Positions 43,821 through 55,745 of a stretch of 64,000 bases of DNA are shown one piece after another. The notes below the pieces were generated by a model. That model was given only the letters and a program-made list of their open reading frames with translations, had not been told where the DNA came from and made no database searches. The position numbers were made by a program, and so were the translations under genes. Source of the stretch: Caenorhabditis remanei (lineage: Eukaryota; Nematoda; Chromadorea; Rhabditida; Rhabditidae); assembly GCF_010183535.1 (NCBI RefSeq), contig NC_071328.1, positions 5,580,001 to 5,644,000 of the forward strand. Direction: 5' to 3'. Within the stretch, counting starts at the first letter, position 1; every line of letters begins with the position of its first letter.

Positions 43821-45943
43821 TCAATATTTAGCATTAATCTTCGGTTTTCTCAACGATCCAGTTCTCATTTTTCCACGACAAGCTCCATCTCCTTCCAGTT
43901 GTCTCTCGAAAATCTCAAAGTAGACGTCGGTTTCTCTATCGATTTGTGGGCGGAGCTTGCGAATGTCAACCTGGAAAGATTCGGAGGATTGCGAACTCAA
44001 AGTAGTTTTGAGTACCTTCTGACTCTCAACTCGCATTCCGAAGGTGGTTTTGGCTTTGTTGACAGTGTATTTCCGGTAGTTTTCGATAGTGAAAATCGCA
44101 GTGGGCACGAGGAAAACTGGGTTTCTGTAAAAAGAGAATTAGGCGCTCTCTTTTTTGATACAAAAATGGTCAATTATTAAAATATAGAGAATTTTAATTT
44201 CTAAATTTCACAGGTTGGCACATTTCTTATAACTATCTTTTGAGATTATCCGGTTCGAAAAAGTACCAGTAGAGCGCACTTCCCACTGGAACTTACGAAT
44301 GGAATATATAATCCATATAAACTCGAATAGTCATAATGATATCTTCATCAAGATTCAAGATAACTGGCAGAGAATTCGCCAAACCCATTGCGATGATGAT
44401 AGCGATGATTGAGATGAAAAAGCGACGCATTAGCTGAAAATTCTCGGAATGGAACTATGCTCGATTGATAATGCTTACCTTCAAAGTTTTCAAATTCTCT
44501 TTCAATTGATACCGAATGCTCAAAGTGTAGTTTGTAGTCCGATGCTCTCTTTCGAGTACCATTAGACGTTGCTGGTTGAAGTATTCAACCAAGGAGTAGA
44601 TCTAAAAAATTTCACTCATTCGAGGAATGCATCGGGATTCGGAAGTTTTAGAACCGAGACGTTTCAAAACCGTTCAGTTTCAAATCGTCCCCCATCCCAA
44701 CCCAAGGTACCGTACCACTGCCGACGCGAATAATGAAACGATGACAGCCGAAATCAGGACTTGAAATGTGATTCCTTTTGTTGTTGTCACCACGGACATT
44801 GTGCACGCAAACACGTTTTGAGTGACAAAGATCAGAATGAAAATCCAGTGACGACTCTTCTTCTCGTAGTCTCTGAAATGGGTTTTGTTTGAAGACGTGT
44901 ATCTTGAAAATTTGAAGAGCTAGAGAAAAGCTGTCCACTAGTAAAATGTAGAAAAAGAAATTTTGAATATTTTTGTAGTTATAAGTTTTTTGATACCATT
45001 GAAACTGAAATAGTTATAAGCGTTCAAAGATTAGGCCGGGAGAAAAGCAGACACTCTCGCTTTTCTGCGCCTCTCTTTTCTAACAACTCTTAGAATAGGC
45101 CAACACTTCCCAGTATTCTCGAGATTCTAATTTCATATAATTTCCTCCCTTACTTGACTAGCATCGTTGCGAAAATCCTTTCCGTCAGAATCCCTACAGG
45201 CGTTGTTATGACAAAATACATATAGTGATATCTCATAATTCCAGCAATGAAAATAGGATCAAACAAGTTTTCAGGGATACTGCACTTCCCGAAATGATGA
45301 CACGCGTCGTTACAATCGATGGCTGAAATAAGAACAGTCCGAATAAGAATGACGTGTTCCTGCCACGAAAACTACTGTAGCTTTCGTGGTGGGACCCTTT
45401 TATTCCTTACCATCTCTTATCTCAATTGCCAAATTATACTTGAATGCCCATAACAGAATCCGACACATAAGAAGCTCAAACCAAAGAAGAAGTAGAGAAA
45501 TAAAAATGTTCCGCTGGTTTTTGTGGAATATTCTGGAATCGAACTAGGCATAACTTTCTTAATTCCCTGTTATCATACGTGAATCTCATTGCCATTGACA
45601 CCCCAATAAGTGTGAAAATGAAGCTGAGAATGAAGAGAACCGCCTGGACAAGAACTCCGATACTGCTTGGCATTTGGTGAGAGTTTCGGATGAATATCGC
45701 CATGACGGTAAGATCATCTGGAATTATGGAAAGTGATGAGAAGAAGACATGAGTCGGGGAAATGTGGTCATACATACCTTGGACCCAATGAGACATATCG
45801 GAAGGGCACGTTGGATTAAAGCTGACACGGTCAGAGGGGAAACTAAAGGTTTTGGGTTGAGCTTTTATAGCTTTCTGAGATGAATTAGAACCACTTTTCA
45901 GAGTGGAATCAGATGATGAAAGCGATGTTTCATCAAGATCCAT
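43821..45943 (-). CDS. Serpentine receptor, class Sre
   Basis: Eight exons: 45778-45943, 45579-45717, 45411-45532, 45154-45322, 44716-44872, 44479-44601, 44297-44433 and 43821-44124. All phases join; 438 residues. Seven hydrophobic helices can be picked out. Class hallmarks include TIFHKNQRNIFISLLLLWFE, the TERIFAT motif after helix 3 followed by KDYEKKSRHW, YSLVEYFNQQR, and NYTLSIRYQLKENLKTL before helix 6. Sre proteins are candidate chemoreceptors of nematode sensory neurons. The C-terminal tail of about 80 residues is longer than I would expect. A possible upstream exon near 46191-46236 (MGNVTDTHIHEDIHAG, with donor) could extend the N-terminus, but no clean acceptor joins it. Confidence 0.85.
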
Positions 45944-46959
45944 AAAAGTGAAGATATCTTATTACGTCAGAGTGATTCTGGAGATTTTTAATTTTCCAGC
46001 TAGTGAATCAATGTCATTCATCCCAAAGTAAGGCTTACTATGAGATTTTTAACCTTGAGCCCATGCAAACGTGGTTTCATTTTTTAATGTCTTCTCTAGT
46101 TACAAAAACATCAGCCATCGAACTAAGCTTTATTTTACTATCGGTTAATTCCATGTTTATTCGCATTACCAAAATCTTTGTCTAACTCACCAGCATGAAT
46201 ATCCTCGTGAATATGAGTATCCGTAACGTTGCCCATTGTTACAATTAAAGTTAAAAAGTAAAATGAAGAAAATCAAGTCGATCTGAAAGACTTCCAGACG
46301 AAGAAAACTGAGAACAGGGAAGAGATTAATGTGGAAAGAAGCACCTGCTGATATTCTTGGAAGTCGACTTTCTGGTCAATGGAATACGAGTTTTCTGTTT
46401 TCATTAAACCCAATCTTCTGCTCATTTTGATTCATGAAATCTCATTAAGACCAACCACGTGGCCTCCAGAAACTCAGAATTACAACATTCGTCATCTCGT
46501 GAAATTAAGAAAAGAGAAAACAATCATTATGCGTCTTTTGCTCTTTCAATCTTCCTGTTCCGTGTTTGCATTTGGGGAACAACACGTGTTATATTCTAGT
46601 GTGACAACTGTATTCATGGCTTATTAACTTATTTTAAAGATTTTCAGTTCACCGTTATGTTCTGAAACTGAGTTTTGAAACTGAAAAGTAATCTGAATCT
46701 AAAATGTTCTGAAACTGTGCTGCTGATTGCCACACAGGATAAATGTTGTAGTGTTTGAAGACCAAACTGAGCTTCACTTTTGTGGTTGACCACTCTCTGT
46801 CTCTAATGGACCATAGTGAGATTTTGTATCTGTCAGCATTCATAGACTGTGATTCTCCAGGAGAAAAAACATCTGGCCAAGTTTTCCAATCTTTGGGTTT
46901 CTAGGACACTAAGAATTGCCCATTTTCTGCCTAATTACCCTCTAATTATCTAATTTCAG
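45944..46959. other. Intergenic region between Sre gene and mce-1 remnant
   Basis: Contains the possible Sre upstream exon at 46191-46236. I searched it for the missing N-terminal half of methylmalonyl-CoA epimerase (a HVAIA-type strand and FYRN helix) and did not find it. One CCAAGTTTTCCAATCTTTGG repeat unit lies near 46874. Confidence 0.5.
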
Positions 46960-47258
46960 CCCCAACCAGAGCACGGAGTGCACACCGTCTTCGTGGAACT
47001 CCCCAACTCAAACATCGAGCTTCTCCATCCATTCGGAGAGAAATCTTCGATTCAAGCGTTCCCGAATAAGAATAAAGACGGCGGAATGCATCACATCTGC
47101 ATTGAAGTCCGTAATATTCAGGAGGCAGTCTCAGCCGTCAAATCCAAGGAATTCGGGCTCTCGGAGAGAAGACAAAGATAGGAGCACACGGAGAACACGT
47201 CATGTTCTTGCATCCCAAGGTTTGCGGTGGTGTTCTCATCGAGCTTAAGCAGGAATAA
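46960..47258 (+). pseudogene. mce-1: 5'-truncated, frameshifted methylmalonyl-CoA epimerase
   Basis: Methylmalonyl-CoA epimerase interconverts the 2S and 2R forms in mitochondrial propionate catabolism. An intact tttcag acceptor is followed by PQPEHGVHTVFVELPNSN, LLHPFGEKSSIQ and DGGMHHICIEVRNIQEAV, the C-terminal two thirds of the enzyme, with metal-ligand histidine in MHHICIEV. At about 47147-47150 one base seems missing (AAGGAATT where AAGGGAATT would keep frame). After the shift the frame reads GEKTKIGAHGEHVMFLHPK and GGVLIELKQE, then TAA. No exon for the N-terminal strand and first metal histidine is visible upstream. It is either a pseudogene or an assembly fault. In C. elegans mce-1 neighbours prg-1, so the position is ancestral. 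Confidence 0.8.
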
Positions 47259-47260
47259 TT

Positions 47261-49440
47261 TTTAAGTGGTTTTGAAAAAGGAAATGCTGAAAAAACGGTG
47301 AAAAATCATCAAAAAACACTAAAAATCGAAAAAAAATTGATGGCCGAGTTTTCCAAATTTTGGGTTTCTAGGCCACCAACTTTTTTTTTCCGATTTTTTC
47401 AAAATTTCGACTGATATCATTGAAAAACTGCTGAAATCTCAGCTTTCGATTAAAAATTTTCAATTGCCGAGTTTTCCAAATTTTGGGCCAACCAACTTTC
47501 TTTCTTCAATTTTCAATCAAATTATCTGTTAAAATAGTATTTTTACGCAAATTTGGCCAATTTTTGGCTGAAACCCTTTGAAAGTTTGAAAAATCGGTGA
47601 AAGTCACCGGAAAACACTAAAAATCGAAAAACATTTGGTGACCGAGTTCTCCAATTTTTTGGGTTTCTAGGCCACCAACCTTTTCATAGATTTTTACCGT
47701 TTTTCAGCATTTTTCTCTCATTTTCTCGTACCTCCAATTGATATTACCTAGTTTGAGATTGTTATTCTGTATTTCTTGTGCCATAATCATTGTCTTCTCC
47801 ATTTTTTTAAATTATATGAACTTATCATTTTATTGTAAATTTGATATGATTTTTCGCAGATTTTCAGGGAGAAGAAAGAAAATGTCTGAAAATGCGATAG
47901 AAATCTCTAATTATCTGGTCAAAAACTGAGACTTTCTATGTGTCTGTCTGTGCACCTATTCATCCGGATGTCCTTCTTGAAAGACTTGAAAAAAAAATCT
48001 GAAAATCTTCTCGAAAAAACGCCAATTTTCAGAGAAATTATGTAGAAAATTTTGGAAAAATAGGAAATGGCCGAGTTTTCCAAATTTTTGATTTTCTAGG
48101 CCAACAATTTGTTTCTCGATTATTCCCAAATTTTCTGTTAAAATATTATCGGAATAAAAAAGTTCCGACATTTTTTAGCGACGCGCAAGAGTCGCGGCAC
48201 TGGTAGATCAGAAACGCCCACTCATCATAAACATTTCTTCTGCAAAATCAGGGCACAGTTTCATTGGATTCGCGGGTGAAGTTTTGTTTAAAAATACCAC
48301 TTTTAAAATAAAATTTGACCTATTTTCTTTAAAATTTGATCTTTTTTCCTCAAATTTCATGGTGGAAATGAAATTTTAAAGGAAATAGGTCAAGTTTTAT
48401 TTAAAAGTGGTATTTTTAAACAAAACTTCACCCGCGAATCCAATGAAACTGTGCCCTGATTTTACAGAAGAAATGTTTATGATGAGTGGGCGTTTCTGAT
48501 CTACCAGTGCCGCGACTCTTGCGCGTCGGTAAAAAATGTCGGAACTTTTTTATTCCGATAATAGCACTGTTATCGCAAATTTGGCGATTTTTCGGCTTTG
48601 AAAATTTTAAAAAAATCGGTGAAAAGTCATGGCCTAGAAATTTAAAAATTGAAAAATTCGGCCACCAACATATTTTTTTCTAATTTTTTTCAGGGCTTCT
48701 GGCTATTACCCATGAGAACTCCCATGCTACCGTAATCATTCAATCAAAAAAATTTTCCAGGCTCCGCCCCCAAAACAAGATTTTTAAGTCAAAAGTCCCA
48801 AAAAGTGTCAAAAAATCCCGTCAGGCTCTTGTCTGTCCATCTGTCTCTCCCAATGTTCATATGTCCACTATACAAATACCATCTCAACTTGTGATCCTTT
48901 GAAAAAGTCCGATGGCCGAGTTTTCCAAGTTTCGGATTTTTTAGGTCACCAACTTTTTTTGTCGATTTTTTCTAAATCTTCTGTTAAAATAGCACTTTTA
49001 TCGCAAATTTAGCGATTTTTCTGTTAAAACGTCGATCTGTCCATCCAGACGTCCAAGGATTCCTGTCTGTAGATCCGAATGTCCAGATGTCCACTACTTG
49101 CCCAAATTGACAGAATCCACATTCTGTCCATCTGTCCATCCGGATGTCCACCTTTTCCAAAAAATTACAGAATTGTCATGAAAAAACTTTTAAAATCCAG
49201 TCTGTTCGTCTGTCTGTAGATCCCAATGTCCAGATGTCCACTATACAAATATTATTTCAACTTGTAAGCCTCCTCTGCCCAAATTTCCAAAAAAAGGCGC
49301 GAAGAATCTTGTTATTTGCCGAAAAGCTCTGTAAACAATGCATCTCCTCCTCCGAATCGTCTCGAATTCTTCTCAAAAGAGGGAATTCTCATAGATCACA
49401 ACAACATATGTCTCTTTCTCTGGCACCTCTCCGATTCAAT
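47261..49440. repeat. Field of GGCCGAGTTTTCCAAA and GTCTGTCCATC repeats
   Basis: Units close to GGCCGAGTTTTCCAAATTTT followed by TTTCTAGGCCACCAAC occur near 47341, 47466, 47637, 48068 and 48912, with an inverted one near 48630. Between them, CTGTCCATC..GGATGTCCAC-like units recur (47945, 48830, 49035, 49125 and 49210). Both types resemble dispersed C. elegans repeats. No gene is seen apart from the MITE at 48146-48561. Confidence 0.7.
48146..48561. mobile_element. 416-bp palindromic MITE with the ends of the 1512-5541 transposon
   Basis: Flanked by TA (48144-48145 and 48562-48563). Both ends read TTATCGGAATAAAAAAG and continue TTCCGACATTTTTT, differing by about one base from the first 30 bp of the transposon at 1512-5541. 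The rest is a nearly perfect palindrome with arms of about 200 bp (GTCGCGGCACTGGTAGATCA and its mirror). It has no coding sequence. It would be expected to be mobilised by the transposase encoded at 2350-4430. Confidence 0.9.
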
Positions 49441-49502
49441 TAGAAATAAAAAAGTACGGGGCGACCTCCAAACTCGATCGACGAACAAGTTGTGACTCAT
49501 TT

Positions 49503-49831
49503 CACACGAGGTCGTTCCCCTCGTCGTCACTGAAGCCTTCTTGCTCTCCTCTTATATCAAAGTGGCTCTTGTTACCCTCTCGATTCTTCTCATCCTCCTT
49601 ATCATTCGTTACTCAGCCTACGGAATCCGTTGTATGTTCTTCAAAGCCAGAGATTGGATCCATTCGATGGAGGAGAAACCGGCACCACAGGTATTCTTTT
49701 CAGCATTTCCTGAGGATTTAAGTTGAATTTCATCAGAAGAATATCTAGGTGATTCTTCTGATGCCGCGGAAAATGGAACAAGTATTGGAAACTCCCGGAA
49801 GAAGCAGTATAAAATTACATATCCTATGTAA
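49503..49831 (+). pseudogene. Membrane-protein fragment, frame does not join
   Basis: The frame from about 49503 reads VVPLVVTEAFLLSSYIKVAL, then a membrane helix (LVTLSILLILLIIRYSAYGI), then a basic juxtamembrane part (CMFFKARDWIHSMEEKPAPQ) and a gtattc donor at 49691. A 46-nt intron would end at ttcatcag, and the following segment reads EYLGDSSDAAENGTSIGN and ends PM-TAA at 49829-49831. That tail is in the wrong phase by one base. A stop precedes the fragment, so the 5' part is missing. It may be a decayed gene or an assembly indel; the protein is not recognised. Confidence 0.45.
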
Positions 49832-50058
49832 AAATGTAATTATGTAAATAGAATTGATGCGCAGTTTAGATTTTTTATTACGATACAATAGTTGTATTCA
49901 GTCAAGGCTCTACATAATATGTTAAATAACCAATAATAATATGCTAGGATCTAAAGATCCAATTAAAATAAAAACAAGGGGTAGCTAAGCAATACAGAAA
50001 TTGGACAAGGCTGGCAGGGTTAAAACTGGGACAATATAGCGGGTGCATTTAGATAAGC

Positions 50059-52779
50059 TTACAAGAAGAACAGTTTATCACGAAGCTTCTCATCTGAATC
50101 TCCGTGAAGCGACTGAGCAGTCAAGAAGGCGAGCTTGTGCGCATATTGACATGGAGCTGGGACACGAACTGTTCCTTGCCAATTGTAGTACAAATGGCAC
50201 AACTTGAAGGCGAGTTGTTGATGCTTATCGGGTCCAAGTTCCGTGTCGTCGAAGATGATGTTGTAGGAGACTGGAGTGACAGTTCCTTGGTTCACAAACT
50301 GTGGAACCAAGTAGAAGTCCATTCTCTCTGGACGAGTGACGACAGTGTCAACGACCGTTCCTGGATCGGGATTGATTGCAGTGGAAGCTGAAGCTCCTTG
50401 CCTGAAAAAATAGAATTAAAATCAGTATTTCAGAATAAAAACTCACTTCAAGATACGCATATTGACGCGCTTGGTAACAATGATGAAGGCCAGCTTGACA
50501 GACTTGTGTACCTTGCCGCTGAGCTTGGCGGCACGTTCAGTGACCATGTCACAAGCATCACGAACAAGTTTCACTTCCGTATTCTTGATGTATGGGATTT
50601 GACCGTCTCCGGCACCGTCTCTGTAGAGAATCAAACGACTTGGAAGAGTGTTGTTGTTCTCGTCGTAGTACTTCTTGAGAGCCTCTGAAAAGTCAAATTT
50701 ACACTAAAGAAACCATTTGAATTCAACTTACTTCTCACGAAATGCGTCAGATTGTTTCCAAGTTGTGTTGGATTCTCATGAGGTCTTGTTTGGGAGTAGA
50801 ATTTGGTGTAGTCCCCGGTAGTCGTAGAGACACATGCTCCAACTGTCTTTCCTTTCAAAGTGGAGTCGTGGTAGAGATCGTATCCAACAATCATGGTTTC
50901 CGTCAGCTGAAAATAAATAATTGATATTTTTCCACTACTTCTCAGAAACTAACCGGAATGTTGACCTTCCAAAGAGCTCCACCAGTTTTGCAAATCATTT
51001 GAAGGAAGATTTTCAGAACAATCGATCCGAAGTTCTTGTTCTCTCCACCATCACTTGCTTTTCCGGCAAGAGTACGAAGATTGATGCATTGGTTGGGTAT
51101 TGGGCACTCGACACACAGATACTTCTTCAGAGAATCGTAGCGAGTCTTGTTGTCATCGACAAGCATCACAACGAGCATATGGACATCAGCACCAGCGACT
51201 TCCTTGACTGCACTCTTGACACCTTCCAAATACTCGTTTGGAGAAACTCCTCGTATCGGAACACACATTGGATCACCTAATTGAACACGAAGAGTCTGGG
51301 CAAGACGACCAGCCTCTCCGATGAACTTCTGAATGAGCATTCCAGAATTTCCAGTATTCGGTCCAACAACGATCCAATTGTTCATGTCTGAACCACGATA
51401 GATACCGCCCTCCTTGACTCCACGAGCCCACTCGGCGTTTCGACCTTCATACTTCTTAGCTCCGTCAGCGTGCAACGGCTCCGGCTTAAGAACTCGAGCA
51501 TTGACGTTGGCAAGGTCTTCTGAGAGACGAATTCCCCAGTAGTTGAGACAAGCCTGCACGTTCTCGTTGCTGTGGAACTCAGTGATCAACTTTCTCGTTT
51601 CGTTCAAGCGTTGCTGTGGCGACATTCGAGTGTGCTGCGCGATTTCTTTCATCATACGGAAGTCCTTGCGCATCTCATCAGTCAAACCAGTGGGGAAGCA
51701 AATCTCCGGAACGATGTAGTTGACTTGTGGAGGCTCTCCTGGCTGCTTCGGCTTTCCTTCAGAGATCTGAAAAGAAATCGTTAATAAATGCACATAATTG
51801 ATACTAAGAACATACGATGATCGGCTGGTCATCAAATTGAATGTCCTTGTCGTATTGCATCTTGAAGTATCTCTTCAGAGTAATCGGTTGGCCATCCTTC
51901 TCGAATTCACTCAATGGGCTGATACTCCAATCGAGTCTTGTGAAGCGATGAAGCTTGTTGTTGTACAAGGTGATGATGGTGGAGCCTCCGAACATCTCAT
52001 TCATCTTCTCCTGAACTCGTGGGCGATTTCCCTGACATGCTTGCATCTCCTTCTTGAGAAGGTCGTACATCGAGTCTCTGCGAACCATCTTGAAACGATT
52101 CTCGACACAGAGCATCAGCTGGTTTTCGTACATGCGAATTGCAGTCTCAAATCCCGGGAGGATACTCATGTTGTACTCTCGAACGTTTCTGGCGTCCTTG
52201 GAGTTGAAATAGTGACGACCAAGTTGAGTCAGTTTGAGCTCATCGAAGCAACGACGGATGATTGTGTTGAAGATGTTGATAGTTTGCGCATTGTCCAACA
52301 AGAACCGATTGGTTTGCTTGAAGATGACTCTGATCAGGTCTCCAGTGAGGGGGTGTGGGACTTCGATTTCTTGCTGAAATTTAGAAAAATCAATAATTTC
52401 AATCGAAATTCCATAGGAAACTCACATTCTGCTGCCATTCTTCCGTCAGGTAGAGAATCATTCCGTCGAAGACGTGGAATCTGCCGATCTCTTCAGTCAC
52501 ATTCTCATGGAGCAGCATTGTCTCTCTCATATGCTTCGAATCCACTTGAGGATGGAACTCGACATGAAATTGATAGATGCTGTAGTCGGCTTTCTCCATT
52601 TCAATCGGGATAAAGTTGGCGAAGCAACGTTGAGGGCGTCCGGAAGATCCGACTTTCGGTTCTCCAGGCTGACGGACGAAAAGATCCGGTTGGATCGTAC
52701 CATAGTAGTCTTGGGTCTTTCCTCCGCTGTTGTTGGATCCCGATCCTCGGCCTCTTCCGCGGCCACTTCCAGATGCCAT
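50059..52779 (-). CDS. prg-1: Piwi-clade Argonaute PRG-1
   Basis: Six exons: 52426-52779, 51816-52373, 50954-51766, 50732-50906, 50447-50684 and 50059-50401. Phases agree; 826 residues, matching C. elegans PRG-1 in length. It binds piRNAs (21U-RNAs) in germline perinuclear granules and directs silencing of foreign sequence. The N-terminus is a Gly/Arg-rich stretch ([20 protein letters not shown]), a likely arginine-methylation site for Tudor binding. A PAZ region follows in exon 2 and a MID region in exon 3. The PIWI slicer residues are visible as [10 protein letters not shown] (first D), [10 protein letters not shown] (second D) and QYAHKLAFL (H). The C-terminus is LRDKLFFL. The frame is intact. 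Next to it lie transposons of the kind this pathway may police. Confidence 0.95.
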
Positions 52780-52909
52780 TTTTACCTGAAAATAGATAAA
52801 AAAAATAAATGGAAATTGCAAGAAAACGAGAAGAATAACGAATTTAAAAGAGAAACTTAGGATAAAACGTCGAAAAACAAGAGAAATTTCGAAGAGAACT
52901 GCAAAATTC

Positions 52910-53185
52910 AAAAATTCATTATTTTCAGAGAAAATTTTTAGGCCAAACACTGAAAAATTCGAAAATCACGATTTTATACTCAAATCGAACGAAAAATAGC
53001 TGAAAAACGAGCAGACGATACGCAAGAATATTTTCAGACGAGAAAATTTGAAAACTTTTGGGACAACACCCGACGAAACAGAAAAAAAGCGAAAAATGAA
53101 GACAAATTTCACTTTTGCCGCGAAGAGTTAGATGTGCAGGTTGTTGGCATACTGTAAGCGGGGCGAGACTCGCCAACGGGAAAAG
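52910..53185. repeat. Upstream duplication, copy proximal to prg-1
   Basis: This segment and 53395-53600 are diverged direct copies. Shared landmarks, in order: ATTATTTTCAGAGAAAA, CGAACGAAAAATAGCTGAAA, AGAATATTTTCAGACGA, and GTTGTTGGCATACTGTAAGC. The distal copy lacks about 55 bp. Both lie in the 5' flank of prg-1, and the GTTGGCATACTGTAAGC ends may matter for its promoter. Confidence 0.7.
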
Positions 53186-53974
53186 TCTCTGCGCCTTTAA
53201 ATTTGAAGAATTTTTTACCGAATTTTAAAATTAAAAATTGAATATTGAGCGAAAAATAACATTTCAAATGAAAATTTCGATTGAAAAATTCAAAAAATTT
53301 AAGAAAAATGCAGAAAATACACCAAAAATCCGCAAAAACATCGGATGAAGCATCAAACATCGTCAAAAAACAAGAGAACTGGCAGAAAATTCAAAAATTA
53401 ATTATTTTCAGAGAAAAATGTTTGGGCAATCACTAAAAAATGTCGAAAAAACACGATTTTGGACTCAAATTGAACGAAAAATAGCTGAAAAACGCGCCGA
53501 CGGTACGCTAGAATATTTTCAGACGAAAAGAAAATTTTCAGTTTTGCCACGTAGAGTAAGATGAGCTGGTTGTTGGCATACTGTAAGCATGGCGAAAACC
53601 ACCTTTTTTTTCAAAGGCTGGAAAACCTGAAAATTTCCTGAAAAATCACTAAAACCTCAAAATTTTTATAAAAATCAAATTTATTTACAGCATTTTCACA
53701 AATGTACATAAATTAAATCAGCAATCCTCCTCCTCCTCATCTCCAAACGATAGTGTATTTTTGATTGATTTTTTTTAGTATTTCGATTGATTTTCATAAA
53801 AAGTTGATGGAGGAAGACATTTTCAGCATTTTCGTATATTAAACATATATTTCTGCTGTCTATGGAACTCAATATCTCTTGTGTAATCGAATGGAGTGTT
53901 AGCGAAAAATGGTAATTTTCGGTAGAAAATATAGAAATTCCGCTCCTTTTTCTTCAATTTCTGTCGAAAAAGTG

Positions 53975-55368
53975 CACAGGTAAAGCGCGATGGATCCATT
54001 ATGGATGAAACGCGGATCGCGCGCGGATGCTGTGGGTATGTCAGATGGATCCATTATGGATCCATATGGATCCACGCGCGGCCGGCATCCATTTAGCACC
54101 CACGCGCGATCCGTGGTTTCTTTGATTCGATTGGGTGCATACAACCACATATTGTGGCTGTTTCGCATACTAGAAACTTATTCTTTTGCTACTATAAGTT
54201 TCTTAATTTATTTATTTTATTTATTTATTTTATTTTAATTCGATATGAAGGGCAAGGAGCCACTGATACAACCGAAGTGGATAACAAAAAGATAAAAAAA
54301 TATTTGATGGGCCAATTCTGGAGGACGCAAAATTAGGTGGTAAAAAACTATTTTTCCCTTTGGAAGTAGTAAAAAAGAGAAAAATAGTTTTGCCCTTTTT
54401 TTGCTACCTCGTGAATCGGTCTAAAACGAGATAGGGAGGGGGGGGGGAGACAAGTAGAAACATTAATAGTTGAGGGGAGAAAGAGTTAGATACTTAGACA
54501 AATCAACAGGTTTCAAGTTAGTTTTAAACTTAAGGTGTGTATTGTGTTCTATCTATTGTTTTTTTCAAGTTCCGTTTTCCGTTCTCGTCCAACTCTGTTC
54601 GTCTACCAACTTTTCTCCGTTTTCACTCACTTTTTATCAAAAGCAAATTATGGTTTCACTTTTATGTAATTTCAGTATACTATTCAATTTTTGTTTTTCA
54701 AATGCCAAAATAGTCCGTAGGTTTTTAAAATCAAGTTTACACAAAATGAGTTCAAGTAATACCCGGAAAGAAGAACACTTCTACAGAGTAAAAGTCCCGT
54801 TTTTTTTTCTTTTCGGAACGACAGAGACTTACCAATTTACCTTTTATTCCACCAGCAAATGTATTTTATCATATCGTTCCGAAAAGAAAAATAGTGGAAA
54901 CCTTTAATTTTTCTCATGAAAATAACCATAAATTTCAAAAAAAAATTCTCAATGACATTACCGAGTTTTGGTGAAAAATAACAGAAATTTGTTTCGGCAA
55001 TAGCTTAATTATTTTTTATTCAGTGAACCATAATTTATTTTCAACAAAAACTGTCAAAAAATTGGTGAAAACTCTGGAAAACGGAGAAAATTTCGGCAAA
55101 CTCCTAAAAAATAATTCGCCTCGATTTATTATAAACAACACGCAAAGCGGAATATCGGATTATCGTTGGAAAGTCAGATCAGGCGTGGATTGAATATGGA
55201 TTCTATATGGATGCACGCGCGATCCACGGAAATTCGAGGACGACCGACATCCTCCCCATCCATATTCCATCCGCGTTTTAAATGTGGACGCATTATGGAT
55301 CCTATGTGGATCCATATTCGATATGGACGCATATGGACCCACAATGGATCCATCGCGCTTTACCTGTG
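53975..55368. mobile_element. 1.4-kb CACAGGTAAA-ended DNA transposon
   Basis: The inverted ends read CACAGGTAAAGCGCGATGG and continue ATCCATTRTGG. A TG direct repeat flanks it (53973-53974 and 55369-55370). Subterminal regions are rich in ATGGATCC and CACGCGCG in both orientations. The centre contains the repeat shared with 8458-8575 and a G-run at 54436-54446. No transposase ORF. The first ten terminal bases equal those of the element in the tRNA gene (38590-40234), so both probably use the same transposase family. Confidence 0.8.
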
Positions 55369-55745
55369 TGGTTTGTAGCATCAAAAATTCATTTTCACTG
55401 CGAAATGGGCCAATTTTCACTGGAAAATAATGAAAAACGCTGAAAATTTTGAATTCTCAGGAAAAAATGGTCGATTTCGAGCGAAAAATCAGCCGAACTC
55501 GCCATTTTTGATCAAGAATATTCGAATTTTTCCAGAAAAAGTTCGAAATAATAAATAATAACACTGAAAAACGGCAATTTTCAGTCAGAAAACTAACAAT
55601 CGAAAAATCTCATAATTTGCTGGGAAACGATGAAATCTAGATCATTTTCAGTCAGAGAAGGTTGGTTTGAGAGTCGGAAAATGGAATTTTTAGCTTAAAA
55701 ACCCCAATTTTGAGCATTTTAAGATGAGCAAAAAGTAAGGCAAAA

